Notes: generated by a model from the letters alone, not told the origin. DNA of 64,000 bases from Cephalopachus bancanus (GCA_027257055.1 JAPVLO010000138.1:6386001-6450000), one strand, 5' to 3'. Counted from the first letter of the stretch, positions 35,740 to 48,400 are shown. Numbers and translations are program-made.

Positions 35740-37290
35740 TTTTTCTTAATCCTGGAGGACAATCTGGATGTAGCACATCACAATGATCAGTGCAGACAAA
35801 AGCAACATTTTCCCTTTCACTTTTCATTTGAAAACAGCTTTTTACTAATAATAATTTACATATTTTTAGAAAAAATTCTAGATGTATAGCATTTTATTTC
35901 TCAAAGTTATAAAGATGTTACTTCAATCTACACTTTTTAATAAAAATTTGCTGTGCTGTAGATGCAGTAATATATATATATATTTTTTCAATATATATGA
36001 GAGTTGGTGTTTATTATTCCTCAGCATTTACAGAGTCCTTTTTGCTTTCTGACTTTACGATATCATCATAATTTATATTTTGGTCTTCATTGCCCAATAT
36101 CAAATTCTCTTGAAATTTTATGTACCTAATCTCTCTTTAATTAAATTTTTTATTCCTCAATTTTTAAAACAGAAATCAAATTCATAAATCAGATTTCTAT
36201 TGTCATGATTTAGTATCTATTTTATTTTCTCTTATTATTTTTGGGTGTTGGTCTTGTCACTCTTATTTAGTGTAATTTTTCTTCTTTTCTGTTTAAACAC
36301 TGATTTTTTAGTTAGTTTTATATATTTTGCCTCCCTTCATTTCTAATAAACTTATTACTTCTACATGGTATTGATTTGTTTCCAATTTCTTTCTCTAATT
36401 TTTCAATGATCAATTTCATCTCAGTTTGCTATTTGATTTGATGTGCAATCTCCTATTTTAGAAATTATCTATATTCTTCAATTTATACACAGTAAAAAAT
36501 GTTTTTGTAAAAATGTGCTATCCACAGTGCTTATTACTCTTCACAATTAATTGCTCTTTTTTTGCAAAATATATTCCATTTTTCATTTTTTTTTACTCAG
36601 GAATTTTTATATAAGTTGATGTGTGCTTTTTATCAACTCAATATAAAACAACTTATAAACTTAATTTCTTCAGGGACCAATGTCAACTAAGACCCTGTTC
36701 CAGTAGTACTGTAAATGCTTCATATTATTCTTTCTTTGGTGTTTTATCACTGAAGAAAAATATCTATGAGTCATTTAGGGATATCTACAGGGGAGGATTA
36801 TTACAATAAATACTTGTTGCAAATGTGGCAGAGTTCTTCTATCAATGGATATTAGACATGAAAATTGACTCAGGTGCAGGAACTGAGCAAAGATTATTTT
36901 ATTCCATTGCAATGATGTCTGCTGTTTTATTCTTGCCTTCAAATTGTAGCTATTATCCAACATAGTTTTATGCTGCATATCCACCCACTGTAACTCCAGC
37001 AATGCTGTATTTTTTAACCATCTCAAAACCCCCCGCAGACCAGAAAAGTCCCTTGGCCTCTCTTTTAACTTGTCTAGTAATTATCACAATTTTATCCCTC
37101 CATCTACCAGCATTTAAATGCCTCCTGACCCTATTACTTTGCATGTTCGATATCTTTATGACTGTTAACAAACCCCCCTCTGTGAACATTTTTCCTCCCC
37201 TGTAGGTGGATCTGCCTACACTGAGAGTCATCACTGAATTTACTTGTCCTACTGGTAATCCTCTCACCAGTCATTCATGATGGCTTAGAT
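35740..37290. other. Mostly unique sequence, no intact gene
   Basis: AT-rich, with a TA patch at about 35971-35999. The part 36775-37267 is less AT-rich and has two overlapping minus-strand frames (36775-37026 and 36968-37267) without a recognisable domain. It could be old retroviral sequence, but I cannot show it. Confidence 0.4.
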
Positions 37291-37304
37291 GAAGTTATTT
37301 TCCA

Positions 37305-37586
37305 TTTTTTTTTTTTTTTTTTTTTTAATTGGAGTCTCACTCTGTCACCCAGACTGGAGAGCAGTGGCCACAGCCTCGACCTGCTGGGCTCAGGCGATCC
37401 TTCCGCCTCAGCCTTCCGAGTAGCCGGAATTACAGGCGTGTGCTACCACACCCGGCTGATTTTTTGATTTATTGTAGAGATGAGGTCTCGCTGCCCAGGC
37501 GGGTCTCGAACCCGCGGACTCAGGCAATCCACTCACCTCAGCCTCCCAAAGGCGCGGGATTACAGGCTGAGCCACCGAGCCCGGCT
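37305..37586 (-). mobile_element. Alu, young lineage subfamily, right-arm deletion
   Basis: Reverse Alu with a T-tail of about 20 bases, flanked by GAAGTTATTTTC (37291-37302 and 37587-37598). A short deletion removed the right-arm hairpin (CAGTGGCCACAGCCTCGACC instead of the full arm). Confidence 0.94.
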
Positions 37587-37598
37587 GAAGTTATTTTC

Positions 37599-39779
37599 TT
37601 ATCAACAAGGGGACCTACATAATGGACATGTGTACACCTAACCCTGAATTGCATTTCACATCTTTAAAATTTAAAATAAAAAAAAGAAATTATTTTCTCT
37701 GAAGTCTCTCGTAGAACATTACCATTTGGCCTAAAATTGGTATTTGTTCCAGTGTGCCTACTTCCTCAGCCCTTTTATTCCTTTCTTTGTCAGTGAAGTA
37801 GGCACTTTCATTTAACTCAAATTCAGCCATCACTTTCTTCCAGTTTTTAAGAGCCATTCTAAAAGCCATTCATTCCCTATCACCTGTCATTCCTGCCAAT
37901 GCTAAGCCAATGAATTCTTACCTATATATTACCACTCTTTTGATGAATTAAACCCCGGGGTCAGTGTCCTTCTCCTACTGACATGTGCTTACTAATAATA
38001 GTTACATTTTTTAGGGTAAAATATATTTACTGTTTATCAGGCCCAGCACCAACATGGTAGCCACAATGGATGACGGGTAAAGTTCCTTAAAGGGTACCTG
38101 TTTCCTTGAAAAAGAGAGGCCTCTGCAGAATGTTCCTGCACAGCAAAAGTCATAGCTCTTACTCTAGAATAGTGAACCAGCTCTGTAGGCTTTGTGGACT
38201 TAGAGGAATCTGTTGAGAAAAAATTATTAGGACATTCATTCAGATGTCTGCATTTTATGTTTTAACACCTTAGGTTTCTCCAACCAGAGCTCTAATCTTG
38301 CTATAGCAGAACTGAGTTGGCTAAGAATTTGGATATCTTTTAAGCTCCATGACCCTTACTATTAGGTATGGAGTTGGCGCCTCAGCTGTGTTCACTATCA
38401 CAAAGCTAGATAAAATGACCTTGGTGGAAGCTACTAAGTTGATTAAGGGCCAGATCAAGATAAAAAGTCTGATCTATGAGGGAAAACAGGGACGAATGGA
38501 GTGAGCAGAGAGAGCCTCCAATGTAGCTCAGTTCTGATAGATTCTTGATAGGCCATTGTAGAGTGGTCAAACAAATGATTCCCATTAAAGGGATATTGAA
38601 TCAGACAAGACTGAGTTCTACCATGCTCAAAGTCCTCAGTAATTAGTTGGACATAAATCTCTCTAGAGACTTAGCATCTGAGCAGAGTCTAGAATAAAGG
38701 GAAGGAATCAGGAATTGGCTATATAAGCTGGCCATTTTCTCTCTTCAGTGTATGAAAGACATTGTGAACAACCAATTCCAGAGTCTTCGTAAGTTTCATT
38801 TCCCTTATAGATCTTAAAGGGCAAAATACAGAATCACATGGTGCATTCCTTTGCATGTGTTTTTCCTCGCAATTTGCCATCTTTCAGTATATCATCTCAG
38901 TGTAAATACGCCATCGTTTCTATTAACTATGCTGGACCAGGATAAAACAGTATTTTCAAAATGTGGCATATGGTCCAACCAGTGGATCCTGTTGTCATGT
39001 GCTCACCACTCCATCTCTTTTGCCATAAAGTGAATTCAGCAGATTAAGGTGGTGTTACACAGGACGTCATTCACAGCCTTTTTTGGTTTTACTCTCCATA
39101 AGGGAAATGATGTTCATCTTATCACTAGGGTTGAAATGCTGCCCTCTAACTTCTTATTTCAGACATCATATTATCCTTAATTTGAGAGTTCAATTATGAA
39201 ACAGCATCTCCTACTTTTAATATCAGTCCACAGAGAGCATCTACCACTGAATTTTTCCATGATGTCAGTACCCCTCTCCACTACACTGTCATTATACCCA
39301 TTGTAAGAAGTTTCACACTAGTTATGTCTAGGAACCAAGCTAGCTAGTGGTTTCTTGTGTCTTACATTTTAGCATTTCTTCTTTGAAATTTTGGTCCCGT
39401 GGGCCATTGCTCTTTTCCTAGTTATTACCTGCCATTCCAATAATATAGCAGAACTGGCTCTGAGGACTTTTCCAGAATCCCGAGTCACAAGATAACGCTC
39501 CATTATTCACTTTCAAAATAAGTGTATACACACACACATCACTCGGTTTCCTTAAAATAAGCCCTCCAGGCATACTGCCATGCTTCTGTCAGTATATATT
39601 TGCATCTCCTCTGGTTTAAAACTCCTTTCTTCTTTTAGTAGACCAGGCACTTGTCTAGTTTTGTCATGCTGACACATGACCATATTTGTTGGTCTGTTGG
39701 CAAGGAGAGGAGGTATAGACAAATCCAGTGAAGAGAAAGCATTGTCCTGCCAATTAGCCTTTTCATAATCTTCAAGCAA
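37599..39779 (-). other. Possible degraded retroviral internal sequence
   Basis: A non-AT-rich stretch without intact frames. The best hint is minus frame 39552-39779, which contains QIYTDRSMAV, resembling the Y-T-D-G-S motif of a retroviral RNase H with the Gly changed to Arg. The surrounding translation is not convincing over its full length, and no LTR pair bounds the region. I recognise no cellular gene. Family is unassigned. Confidence 0.3.
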
Positions 39780-39795
39780 AAGGTCACCACTTTTT

Positions 39796-40090
39796 TGTTT
39801 TGTTTTATTTTTTGAGTTGGAGTCTCACTCTATCGCCCAGATTGGAGTGCAGTGGCCGCTCCGGCCACCGCAGCCTCGACCCGCTGGGCTCCGGCGATCC
39901 TTCCGCCTCAGCCTTCCAAGTAGCTGGAACTACAGGCACGCGCTACTACGCCCGGCTACTTTTTTGATTTATTGTAGAGATGAGGGCTCGCCAAGTTGCC
40001 CAGGCGGGTCTCGAACCCGCGGGCTCAGGCAATCCACTCACCTCAGCCTCCCAAAGGCGCGGGATTACAGGTTGAGCCGCAGAGCCCGGC
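39796..40090 (-). mobile_element. Alu, young lineage subfamily
   Basis: Full-length reverse Alu flanked by AAGGTCACCACTTTTT (39780-39795) and AAGGTTTCCACTTTTT (40091-40106). The body has GGGTCTCGAACCCGCGGGC and the other subfamily marks. Confidence 0.95.
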
Positions 40091-40106
40091 AAGGTTTCCA
40101 CTTTTT

Positions 40107-41606
40107 AACAAAGGGGATTCAGGCATTCAGGATCCTGGTGCGTGTACCCTTGTATCACCATCTCAAACCTCATGTCTCTCTCCTGTCCTCTAATTTCATT
40201 GACTCTGCCATAGGGGAGAGTTGCCTTTTCTGAATTTCTATTACTTTCCACAATTATGCCCTAAGCCTCAAATCCAACTCTCTTCACACTCTGCAGAAGA
40301 CAAAGGTCTCTAAAAAGAGCCAAGGATGCATTCTGACTTTTACTTTCTCAGATCCATTGATCACTGGCACCTAGCAACAGTCATTCAACTTTACTGTTCT
40401 ATTATTCTTGCTATCTCCCTCTTTTATCTCAAACACCAAGGGCATTGCGTTATTAATACATTCTCAACTTGCTGTCTTCCATTCCAGTGCATCATTGATG
40501 AAGTCTTAGAAACAGAATTTAAGAAAGGGTTTTTCTTCAAGTGACTTATTGGAGAAAAGCTCTCAGAAGAAGGGAAAGGAGCTAAACAATAAAAGTCAGG
40601 AGAAAAGCTTCAAGCAATAATGTCATGGCAACTAGAGATTTGTTTCAGGTTGGTCCCATGCGGAAGTTATAGAGTACAAATTGCACCAAAGTCAGTGCTG
40701 CCTTGCAAGAAGTTATCTTGAACCCTTTACTGGTCAGTAACTGGCTAAAGTCTGCCCTAAAAACAGGGAGTGGGCATCTAACTCCCATGGAGGTGGATAC
40801 TGCTTGACTGAGGGTAATTCTCTGGAGAAGAGGGCAGTTATGAGTTGTGGTCAAGTAAACCCAAGCCTCACAATTATGGGGAGACGAATGCACCAGCTGG
40901 TTCAGGGAGTTTGAAAAGGACACGTTCAGAATCTGTTACCATGTGCAAGTGAATGAGTTACTAAATTATAAGGTGATCACTTTTGTGAGAAACAGCACTC
41001 CATTTATTTCAAGCCTATAACATAATCATTGTGTGCGTTATATATAAGTCAATGACACTTAAAGAAAAAAATAAAGAAAAAGAGAAAGGTGGATTTTCTA
41101 AACCATAGAAGTGTACAAGAAAGCTGAGTTGAATTTTTAGAGGAAAGATTATGATGCCTTCTAGATATCATGCGTCATGATAGCAGTTCCACAATTATTC
41201 TCCATTGGTAAATTGCAAATCTCTCCCTTGAAAAGTAAGTGTGTCTTGTGAGACATAAGAGACATAAAGACTCAAGCTGAAATAGTGTTTTTTAAATTTT
41301 ATTTTGAATGTGTATCAAAATGACTCTTTTATGGAAATCAACAAAAATGATTAAATTCACTAACTTTCATTCACCCTCATGGAATTTAGATGATAAAATG
41401 GTAGAGCAACAAGAGCTCGCTTAAATACAGAGCCTTGGATTGGTCACTTATGTCTCATGTTCAAGGAGTCAGAATTTTGTCTACATCTCCAATATTACAT
41501 CCATGGCCAGTAGCTATACAATAGGAATAAACACATTTTAAAATGTTGTTGGGGGTAACCTGGAACACCAACTACATTGCCACAGGAATGCTATATAATT
41601 TCATTA
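40107..41606. other. Unclassified sequence, no gene seen
   Basis: No open frame with a domain. It may continue the retrovirus-like tract seen left of the Alu at 39796. A low-complexity A-rich patch lies at about 41061-41090. Confidence 0.4.
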
Positions 41607-42300
41607 TGAGACAGGGGATAGCTAGAGAAAGGCTAGGCAGGCAGGCAGGCAGGCAGATCCTCTGGTAACAATGTAGCAAATTTCCGGCAGGTCTCTCAGG
41701 CTCAGCATCGGTAAACAAGCTCCCTACAAGCCTCTCAAGTTAGAGCTTAGGTACTCACTGCTGGGATCAAAAAGCAACCAATCAGTTCACCATTAGGTCC
41801 CTACCTTAACACTGACCAATCAGAACAGTTACAGTTCACAACTAGTGCTAGCCAATCGGCTTGGACTTAGGGCTATATAAGCACCAGGTTTTCGGCCCCA
41901 GATCAGGAACCTCTTTGGGTCCCCTCCCACTGTGGGAGCTTCTCTGTCTTCTCAATAAATCCTGCTTTCTCACTTTCTGGCTGTCCACGCCCCTCATTCT
42001 TCCTGGGCATGAGACAAGAACCTTGACCCTGAAGAGCTGCGACCTGAAGAGCTGCAGAGCTGACTAAATCAGGAGAGCTGTCAGAAGAAGGTGAAACTCC
42101 GTAACTGAGACACCTCAGGGGCTAGGCTTGCCAGCCAACCAAGTCACAACACTCTCAGGGTTTGGCTTTCCAACACATTAGAGCTGACATTTCAGGGCTT
42201 ATGCTTACCAGTCCTTTCATGACCCTCTCTGGGGCTTGGCTGCTTGACCCATTGAGCTGACACCCCATTGAGTTGATGATCTCAAAGCCCAGGCTGACCT
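41607..42300 (+). mobile_element. ERV1-type LTR with repeat-bearing U5
   Basis: It starts TGAGACAGGGGATAGC, then a (GGCA)n patch (41636-41656), then several CCAAT boxes (ACCAATCAG near 41777 and 41814, GCCAATCGG near 41851), TATATAA (41874-41880) and AATAAA (41954-41959). This is the classic gammaretrovirus-like LTR layout. R runs from about 41907 to 41971, judged from the TATA position, the poly(A) signal and the retrocopy at 49914. The right end is uncertain: CAACA at 42175 followed by CATTA would match CATTA before 41607 as a 5-bp duplication, but related repeat units continue to about 42290. No internal retroviral genes follow. Confidence 0.82.
42114..42290 (+). repeat. Degenerate ~38-bp tandem repeat in/after LTR U5
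   Basis: Four to five units start at about 42114, 42154, 42192, 42229 and 42272. They share CTCAGGG(G)CTTGGCTT followed by CC and, later in the unit, GAGCTGACA. Spacing is 37-44 bp. The array crosses the candidate LTR end at 42175. Confidence 0.65.
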
Positions 42301-42690
42301 CAAAAATCTGCATCATTTGTGGATTAAAGAGAAACGAATGTCAATAACCCAATTTATTTTGATCAAATCATTGATCTGTAGAATTATTCAATTACATGCT
42401 CTATTATCAATCTATAAAATGGCTCAATGGGATACAGTATTCTACCTCTTACAGATTAAGGAAAAGTACATTTTTTAAAGACTAGAGTCAGAGGAAATTA
42501 TATTTGTTGAGATGTTAGATTTTCTGAGATTTATTCTGAGATTGTATAACAGTTTAATGAATTTTGATTTTTTTCTCAACAACTGATCTACTAAGGAATT
42601 TTGATCTTTTTAAAGTTATTGACCTTTATGAAGGAAAACCAAATCTTAAGATACATGGGGGGGGTAGGTTTAAAAAGTGAATTTTGGGTG
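42301..42690. other. Short unique AT-rich stretch
   Basis: Nothing is recognised between the two LTRs apart from a G-run near 42657. Confidence 0.5.
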
Positions 42691-42694
42691 GTAG

Positions 42695-43122
42695 TGTTAT
42701 GACTGAACTGTGAGAAAGGAAAATTGCCAGCACACCAGGTTCGAATTTTACACCCTTTATTTAAGCTGGTGTCCGAGAGAAGCTATTGCCATAAAAGCTC
42801 TCGGCACTTAGAGGAATCAGCAAGAAGCTTATACAGGCAAAGTCCGCTAGTTGGCTACATGGCGGCGGGGGGAGGGGGGTGAAGGAACAAGGAACTAAAA
42901 ACAAAAGGGAACAAAATATGGAAACAAACTACAGAGAGAACAGCCCAGGGGGTCAAGGATGTAGTCTGTGACCATGAGAAAGTTTTAACAGTCACACGCG
43001 GGGGAGGGGGGCGTTGTTATATCTGGGTAGGCAAGCAGCTAAGATGGAGGATTTTTCACAAAATGAAGTTACTTATGTCAAGCAAGGTATTACAGGCTAT
43101 TATAAGTTTTACAGATATTTCA
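42695..43122 (-). mobile_element. Solo LTR, ERV1-like, 428 bp with 4-bp duplication
   Basis: On the minus strand it runs from TGAAATATCTGTAAAAC to CAGTCATAACA (TG...CA). It is flanked by GTAG on both sides (42691-42694, 43123-43126). A TATAAGC box (complement at 42827-42833) and AATAAA (complement at 42756-42761) are about 70 bp apart, a normal R spacing for class I. It also carries C-rich tracts (complement of the G-runs near 42865 and 42998). The 4-bp duplication fits a gammaretrovirus-like integrase. Confidence 0.8.
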
Positions 43123-43154
43123 GTAGCCTTGTGGGAGCTTTTGCCTCGTACTAT

Positions 43155-43325
43155 TCCTCTCCCACTTATCTTCCTCATTCTTCTTCTCCTTCTATGCCCT
43201 CTCCCTTTCCCTCTTCTCCTTCTCCCTCTCCCTATCTCTCTCCTCCTTCTTCTCCTCTCCATCTCCCACATATTCCTCCTTTTCCTTATCCTTTTTCTCT
43301 TCCTCCTTCTGCTCCTTTGTCTTCA
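43155..43325. repeat. Polypyrimidine (CCTTCT/TCC)n tract
   Basis: About 170 bp, nearly all C and T on the plus strand, in mixed CTTCTCC units. Open frames through it (Pro/Ser/Leu-rich or Arg/Glu-rich) are artefacts of the repeat. Confidence 0.93.
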
Positions 43326-43534
43326 AGATTTCTGTTGTTTTTCTATTGCACAGGTGATGGAAGACAGAATAGAAGCACTTCATTAAGCCAAGTTCAATGA
43401 ATGATAAATCAAAAAAGAGAGGAAAAAAGATAATAAACATCAATTTTAAATAGATATTTGAAATAAATAGAATAAAACATCAAAAGGAAAATCAGCAAAT
43501 CCAGTGTAAACTCCATCAAAGAGTAAAAAATCCT

Positions 43535-43830
43535 TGGCTGGGCACCGTGGCTCAACCTGTAATCCCAGCACTTTGGGAGACGGAAGTGAGAGGATTGCCT
43601 GAGCCTGGGGATTCAAGACCAGCCTGGGCAACTTGGTGAGACTTTGTCTCTGCAACACATCACAAAAATTAGCCGGGCGTGGTGGAACGCGTCTGTTTAG
43701 TTCCAACTACTTGGTAGGCTGAAGCAGAAGGATCGCCTGAGCCCAGCAGATTGAGGCTGTGGTGACTGTGAGCATGCCACTGCACTCCAGCCTGAGCAAC
43801 AGAGTGAGACTCCAACTCAAAAAAAAAAAA
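43535..43830 (+). mobile_element. Alu, older (J-like)
   Basis: Full-length Alu flanked by AAAAAATCCT (43525-43534, 43825-43834). It has AATCCCAGCACTTTGGGAG and AGCATGCCACTGCACTCC rather than the young-subfamily hairpin, so it predates that subfamily. It already ends ACTCCAACTC. Confidence 0.93.
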
Positions 43831-44320
43831 TCCTGAACCTCAAAAAAGCAGTACTATAGTTTAGTAACATGCTATACCCACTGAGAAGAAGGGTCTTGGG
43901 ACAAGAATGAGAGTAAGACTGTCTTTAAGCGAGGTTGATTAAAAAGGCCAAGTTATCACCTCCTGCTATGGTGCACCAAGAACAACAGAACATCACTTTT
44001 GCTATATTTCTGCTAAAACTGCATAAGCTTCATCTAATCAGGAAGGTACATCAGACAAAGCCAAACTGGTAGATGTTTTGCAAAATAAGTGGCCCAGTTT
44101 TCAAAGATATCAATGTTCTGAAAGACTAAGACAATCTGAGAAACTATTCCAGAGTAGAGAAAACTAAAGAGACATGACAACTAAATGCATTATGTTATAC
44201 TAGATTGGATTCTGGACTAGAAATTTAAAAAAATTACAAAAATGAACACTATAGAAACAATTGATGACAACTAAATAAAATATATTGATTAGATTAAATT
44301 AATGGTATTGTATGTATGTT

Positions 44321-44626
44321 TTTTTTGTTTTTGTTTTGTTTTGCTTTTTTGAGTTGGAGTCTCACTCTGTCGCCCACACTGGAGTGCAGTGGCCGCTCCC
44401 GGCCACCGCAGCCTCGCCTGCTGGGCTCCGGCGATTCTTCCGCCTCAGCCTTCCAAGTAGCTGGAACTACAGGCGCACACTACCACGCCCGCCTAGTTTT
44501 TGATTTATTGTAGAGATGAGGTCTCGCCAAGTTGCCCAGGCGGCTCTCGAACCCGCAGGCTCAGGCAATCCACTCACCTCGGCCTCCCAAAGCACAGGAT
44601 TACAGGCTGAGCCACCGAACCCGGCT
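44321..44626 (-). mobile_element. Alu, young lineage subfamily
   Basis: Reverse Alu with a long T-rich (TTTTG)n tail, flanked by TGTATGTATGTT (44309-44320) and TGTATCTATGTT (44627-44638). The hairpin GTGGCCGCTCCCGGCCAC reads in complement, with perfect stem pairing. Confidence 0.94.
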
Positions 44627-44979
44627 TGTATCTATGTTAATCCTGGTTTTGATAATTATATTTATTTATACATAAGGTATTTTTTAAGTAAATAAAAAAT
44701 TAGTTATTTCGGGGATTAGAGATATCAAATTGCCATCAACAGTTGAGAAAATAATAATATGCATGTATATAGAGAAGAGGAGTGAAATGATAGGTCAAAG
44801 TGTTAAAATGTTAACATTTAGAGAATCTTTGTAAACTTTATATAAGAATGATTTGTATTTTCTTTCAATTTTTTCCACAGTATGAAATTATCTAAAAAAA
44901 AAAATTGAAATGGCAACTGATACCAGAAAAAATAAAAGAAACAATAAAGAGGGAAAACAGACTTATTTTAAATATATAG

Positions 44980-44981
<2 letters not shown>

Positions 44982-45037
<56 letters not shown>
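44982..45037. repeat. (AC)n microsatellite
   Basis: About 25 AC units followed by AAACACATATATAT. It lies at the T-rich (tail) end of the neighbouring reverse Alu. Confidence 0.96.
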
Positions 45038-45045
45038 TATATATT

Positions 45046-45329
45046 TTTGGGGGGAGGTCTCATTCTGTTGCCCAAGCTGGAGTGCAGTGGCATGCTCACA
45101 GCCACCACAGCCTCGATCTGCTTGGCTCAGGCGATCTTTCCGCCTCAGACTTCCAAGTAGCTGGAACCACAGGCACGCACTACCATGCCTGGCTTATTTT
45201 TTAATATATTGTAGAGACAAGGTCTCACCCAGTTGCCCAGGCTGGTCTCAAACCCCCGAGCTTAGGCAATCCTCTCGCCTTGGCCTCTCAACCTGCTAAT
45301 ATTACAGGCTTGAACCACCATACCCGGCC
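45046..45329 (-). mobile_element. Alu, older (J-like)
   Basis: Reverse Alu ending ACCATACCCGGCC. It has GTTGCCCAGGCTGGTCTC and GCATGCTCACAGCCACCAC, so it lacks the young-subfamily hairpin. Diverged. Confidence 0.92.
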
Positions 45330-48300
45330 AAGGAATCTTATTTATTTTTGGCTAAAACATTATAATTGTATAATAATCTTAACCTAGTAGCTGTTGGGAA
45401 CTTTTTTATGGTGTAAAGCACTTTGGTACCAGTGCATGTAATAGCATAAAGACATAAAAGAATAAATGATGAAATACAGAAGGAAAACTTGTTTCAAAGC
45501 ACTAATAACAATTTCATTATGTCATTTATTTCCTAGGGGATGGAATTAGTTAAGCTGATGTTCCAAATGCATACATTTATATAATCAGAGCTGCAGGTGC
45601 GGTTGTATTTGTTGGGGTTAAATTTTTTCTGACTCTCCCATAATTAACTAGCAGTAATTTAATACGACTGGCAAATTTAAGCCTCGTTTTTAACTAACAC
45701 CAATTAAGATAATTATATTGTACAAATAAATTCACTTTTGGGTTGTGATATGATGAATCATCCATTTCCTCTTCATTTTTATTCTTGAAATGTTTGAGTC
45801 GTGTCACTTTGTTCTGTACAGATGTTTCTTCTTAGTTTCAGTTCAGTGGTGAATGAAGCGATTTAAGCAGTCCATCAAACATTGTGTTTCTGTCATACAG
45901 AGAAATTGCTATACAGAAAATTCATGAATTGCAATTCTAAACCTTTAATATTTACAAACCATCAAAACTCCCAAGTCAGTGGGGGAAATTACTTCAAAAA
46001 TATTCCTTTCCCTATCTAAGGTTTGGTGAAGCAGAGAAATATAATTCAAACTTCTATTTTATTTCACTGAGTTTGATTGTGATCTATACTATCAATTTGT
46101 GTTTTGATTATTGTACCCTAAAGTTACGGGATGAAATGTTAGAATTATTTTAAATAAGCTTAATATTATTATCGCTGCCTTAAATAGTATCTGGTAAGAA
46201 AACTATATGGAGAAAGTATACCATGAGCTATAATTTAATAAGCAATTTGCACATATCATCGAAAATAAGTGCAGTTTTAAACATCATATATCAAAGTTAT
46301 TTCCCATGTATGGAATCATTACTGATAAAATAAATCTGTACAATTTGAAACTGTTTGAAGAGCGACTTCTGGAAATAGTTCTAGATGCCAAAGGATAAGC
46401 TCATGTAGTTCATGATAAAATTGTACTGCTGAAAATATTCTTTTGGGTATATTTTTCATTAAAAGGTCATATCTTTGCTTCATATGGCTAACATCTATTA
46501 GAATTTATTATTCTTCATATTTAGTGTTCACTATGTGATAATTTAAAGATATTATGCATATTACTATTAATCCAATCTGATTAAGGGTGGAAAAATTTGA
46601 GTAAAACATTAAGAAGGCACCAAATAGAAAACTAAAAAGCCTTGAGTTCCAAATCTTACAAAACTCTGAGGTTCTCACTCTTCTCAGGCTATCTATTGAA
46701 AATATCACTGTGATAGTTAAGATCCCAGAACTGCTATAGATTACAGAAGTAAGGAGCAAGAAGCTTCTACCTTCAGATGTCTACATGTTGTTCTTCGAAA
46801 TATGTAATTTGAATAAAACACAGAAGTCTTATTCATATAAAAATATCCTTGATTTTTTTCCTCTGTGAAAACAAAGAAACGTGATCTGTTTATTCCTGCT
46901 AAATAAAGAATATCTCTTATTTGTGTTACATTGTTAGCAGATATTCAGCTTAAACAAGTATTTCTGGATTAATTTACCTTCATGTCATTTTTAGCCTATC
47001 ATGAGAACTCAAATTATCAATATTTTCAATTTTGAAAAACAAAATTTCTATAGAATTGTAGTCAAAATGGCAGAAACTTAAATCACAAAAAGCCAAATGC
47101 AATACTTTATATTAACTATTAAAATTTATTTTATTCTTTTATAATCAAATTTATTTGAGGAAGAGTCATACTATACTTTATTAAATTTCCAAGTAATTTA
47201 TTAGTAACATAACACGATATAATGGAAAGAGCAAGTGCTATAATATAGTGGAAAAATCAGTGAGGATTGATTTTAAAAGGTGACAAACAAGTAATTTTGT
47301 TTTCTAAAAATACAGCTATTTGCATATTGGTGGCATGTATATCTGATAATGTTTGTTATAAATAATGCCCAAAGACTTTGCTATCACTTGCTGTCACTTT
47401 TGTGTGTATGTTTTTTCCTATCATTTGCTATCATCTACTTTATAGTAGAAGATGTTGTCATTTTCTTTAGATAGGTTTGAATTTATCTTCCTTTACATCT
47501 CAATCTGTTATTCTATTTATGTTATTAATTAATTAATTTGTCATCATGACAAAACTTTGAATAAAATAAAAGTCTGTATAACAATTCTCTTTCAAAATTA
47601 GTAAAAAAAAAATTTAGGGATATTTCATTTTCCTCTAAAGTTTCATCTGAATTAAGTTTGGTGTTTTAGCAAGTGAATGTATGCTCACAGGGAGAGTTGA
47701 GCATAATCTCTCTTCAATCACCATCTTTTAGGCTGACCATAATTACTTTTCTCTGGCCTTTAGTTTTCATTCCGCATAGGGCATTATAGTATAGATTTTT
47801 GTTCTCTTTCATAAGGTTTCTTCAGGTCTAATGGCTCTCTGTGTTATGTTTGGTTAACTCTTGTATACATAGGACATATTTTGTGGTTGCTACTTCATGC
47901 TGTGATTCCTGGAGTTCAATGCTAAGATCAGCACTTCTTGTTACTCATGGTTCCAAACAAATCATCCTTTGAAAGGAGATGAACCCAAGAAACTCTGAAA
48001 GGCCTATTCTCCCACTTTTCCAATGAAACGTTAGAAAATGAGGTTGCTTTTGAATCCTTCAGATCTTTCTGGAGATTAGGTCACCGCTTTCCCTTAGTGT
48101 TTAACACCTTGGAATAGCAGGCACCCACTTCTTTCTCACAGAGCAATCAATTTCTAATTGTCCTGGTCTTCCCTTTGAACTCTTCTCCTCCTTACAACCA
48201 AGTGGTATATCTGTCTAGTCTCTGAAGTTCCCACACAGGTAAGAACCTTACTCAGTATAAATATCAACAGTTCGACTGCTCTAGGCACACAGCTTTGATA

Positions 48301-48400
48301 AATGATTTTTTTTTCTACCTGTACAAAGTGATTTTTTGAGAAGAAAGCGAGGATAAGGGGGTGTGGGGGGAACACTGAGCAAGCAGGTGCCTCATCTGAA
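45330..48400. other. Unique AT-rich sequence; possible conserved non-coding block
   Basis: No gene is seen. The block at about 45540-45940 is free of recognised repeats and dense in homeodomain-like cores (ATTAACTAG, CAATTAAG, TAATTTAATA), which would suit a conserved regulatory element. This is only a suspicion. Minus frame 46508-46759 has no recognisable domain. Confidence 0.4.

Noticed and set aside
37599..41606. A cellular gene in the non-AT-rich tract
   Set aside because: No intact exon-like frames with splice sites or conserved domain could be seen on either strand.
43014..43400. Pro/Ser-rich 128-codon and Leu-rich 107-codon open frames
   Set aside because: They run through a CT-rich low-complexity tract and an LTR end; the composition alone keeps them open.
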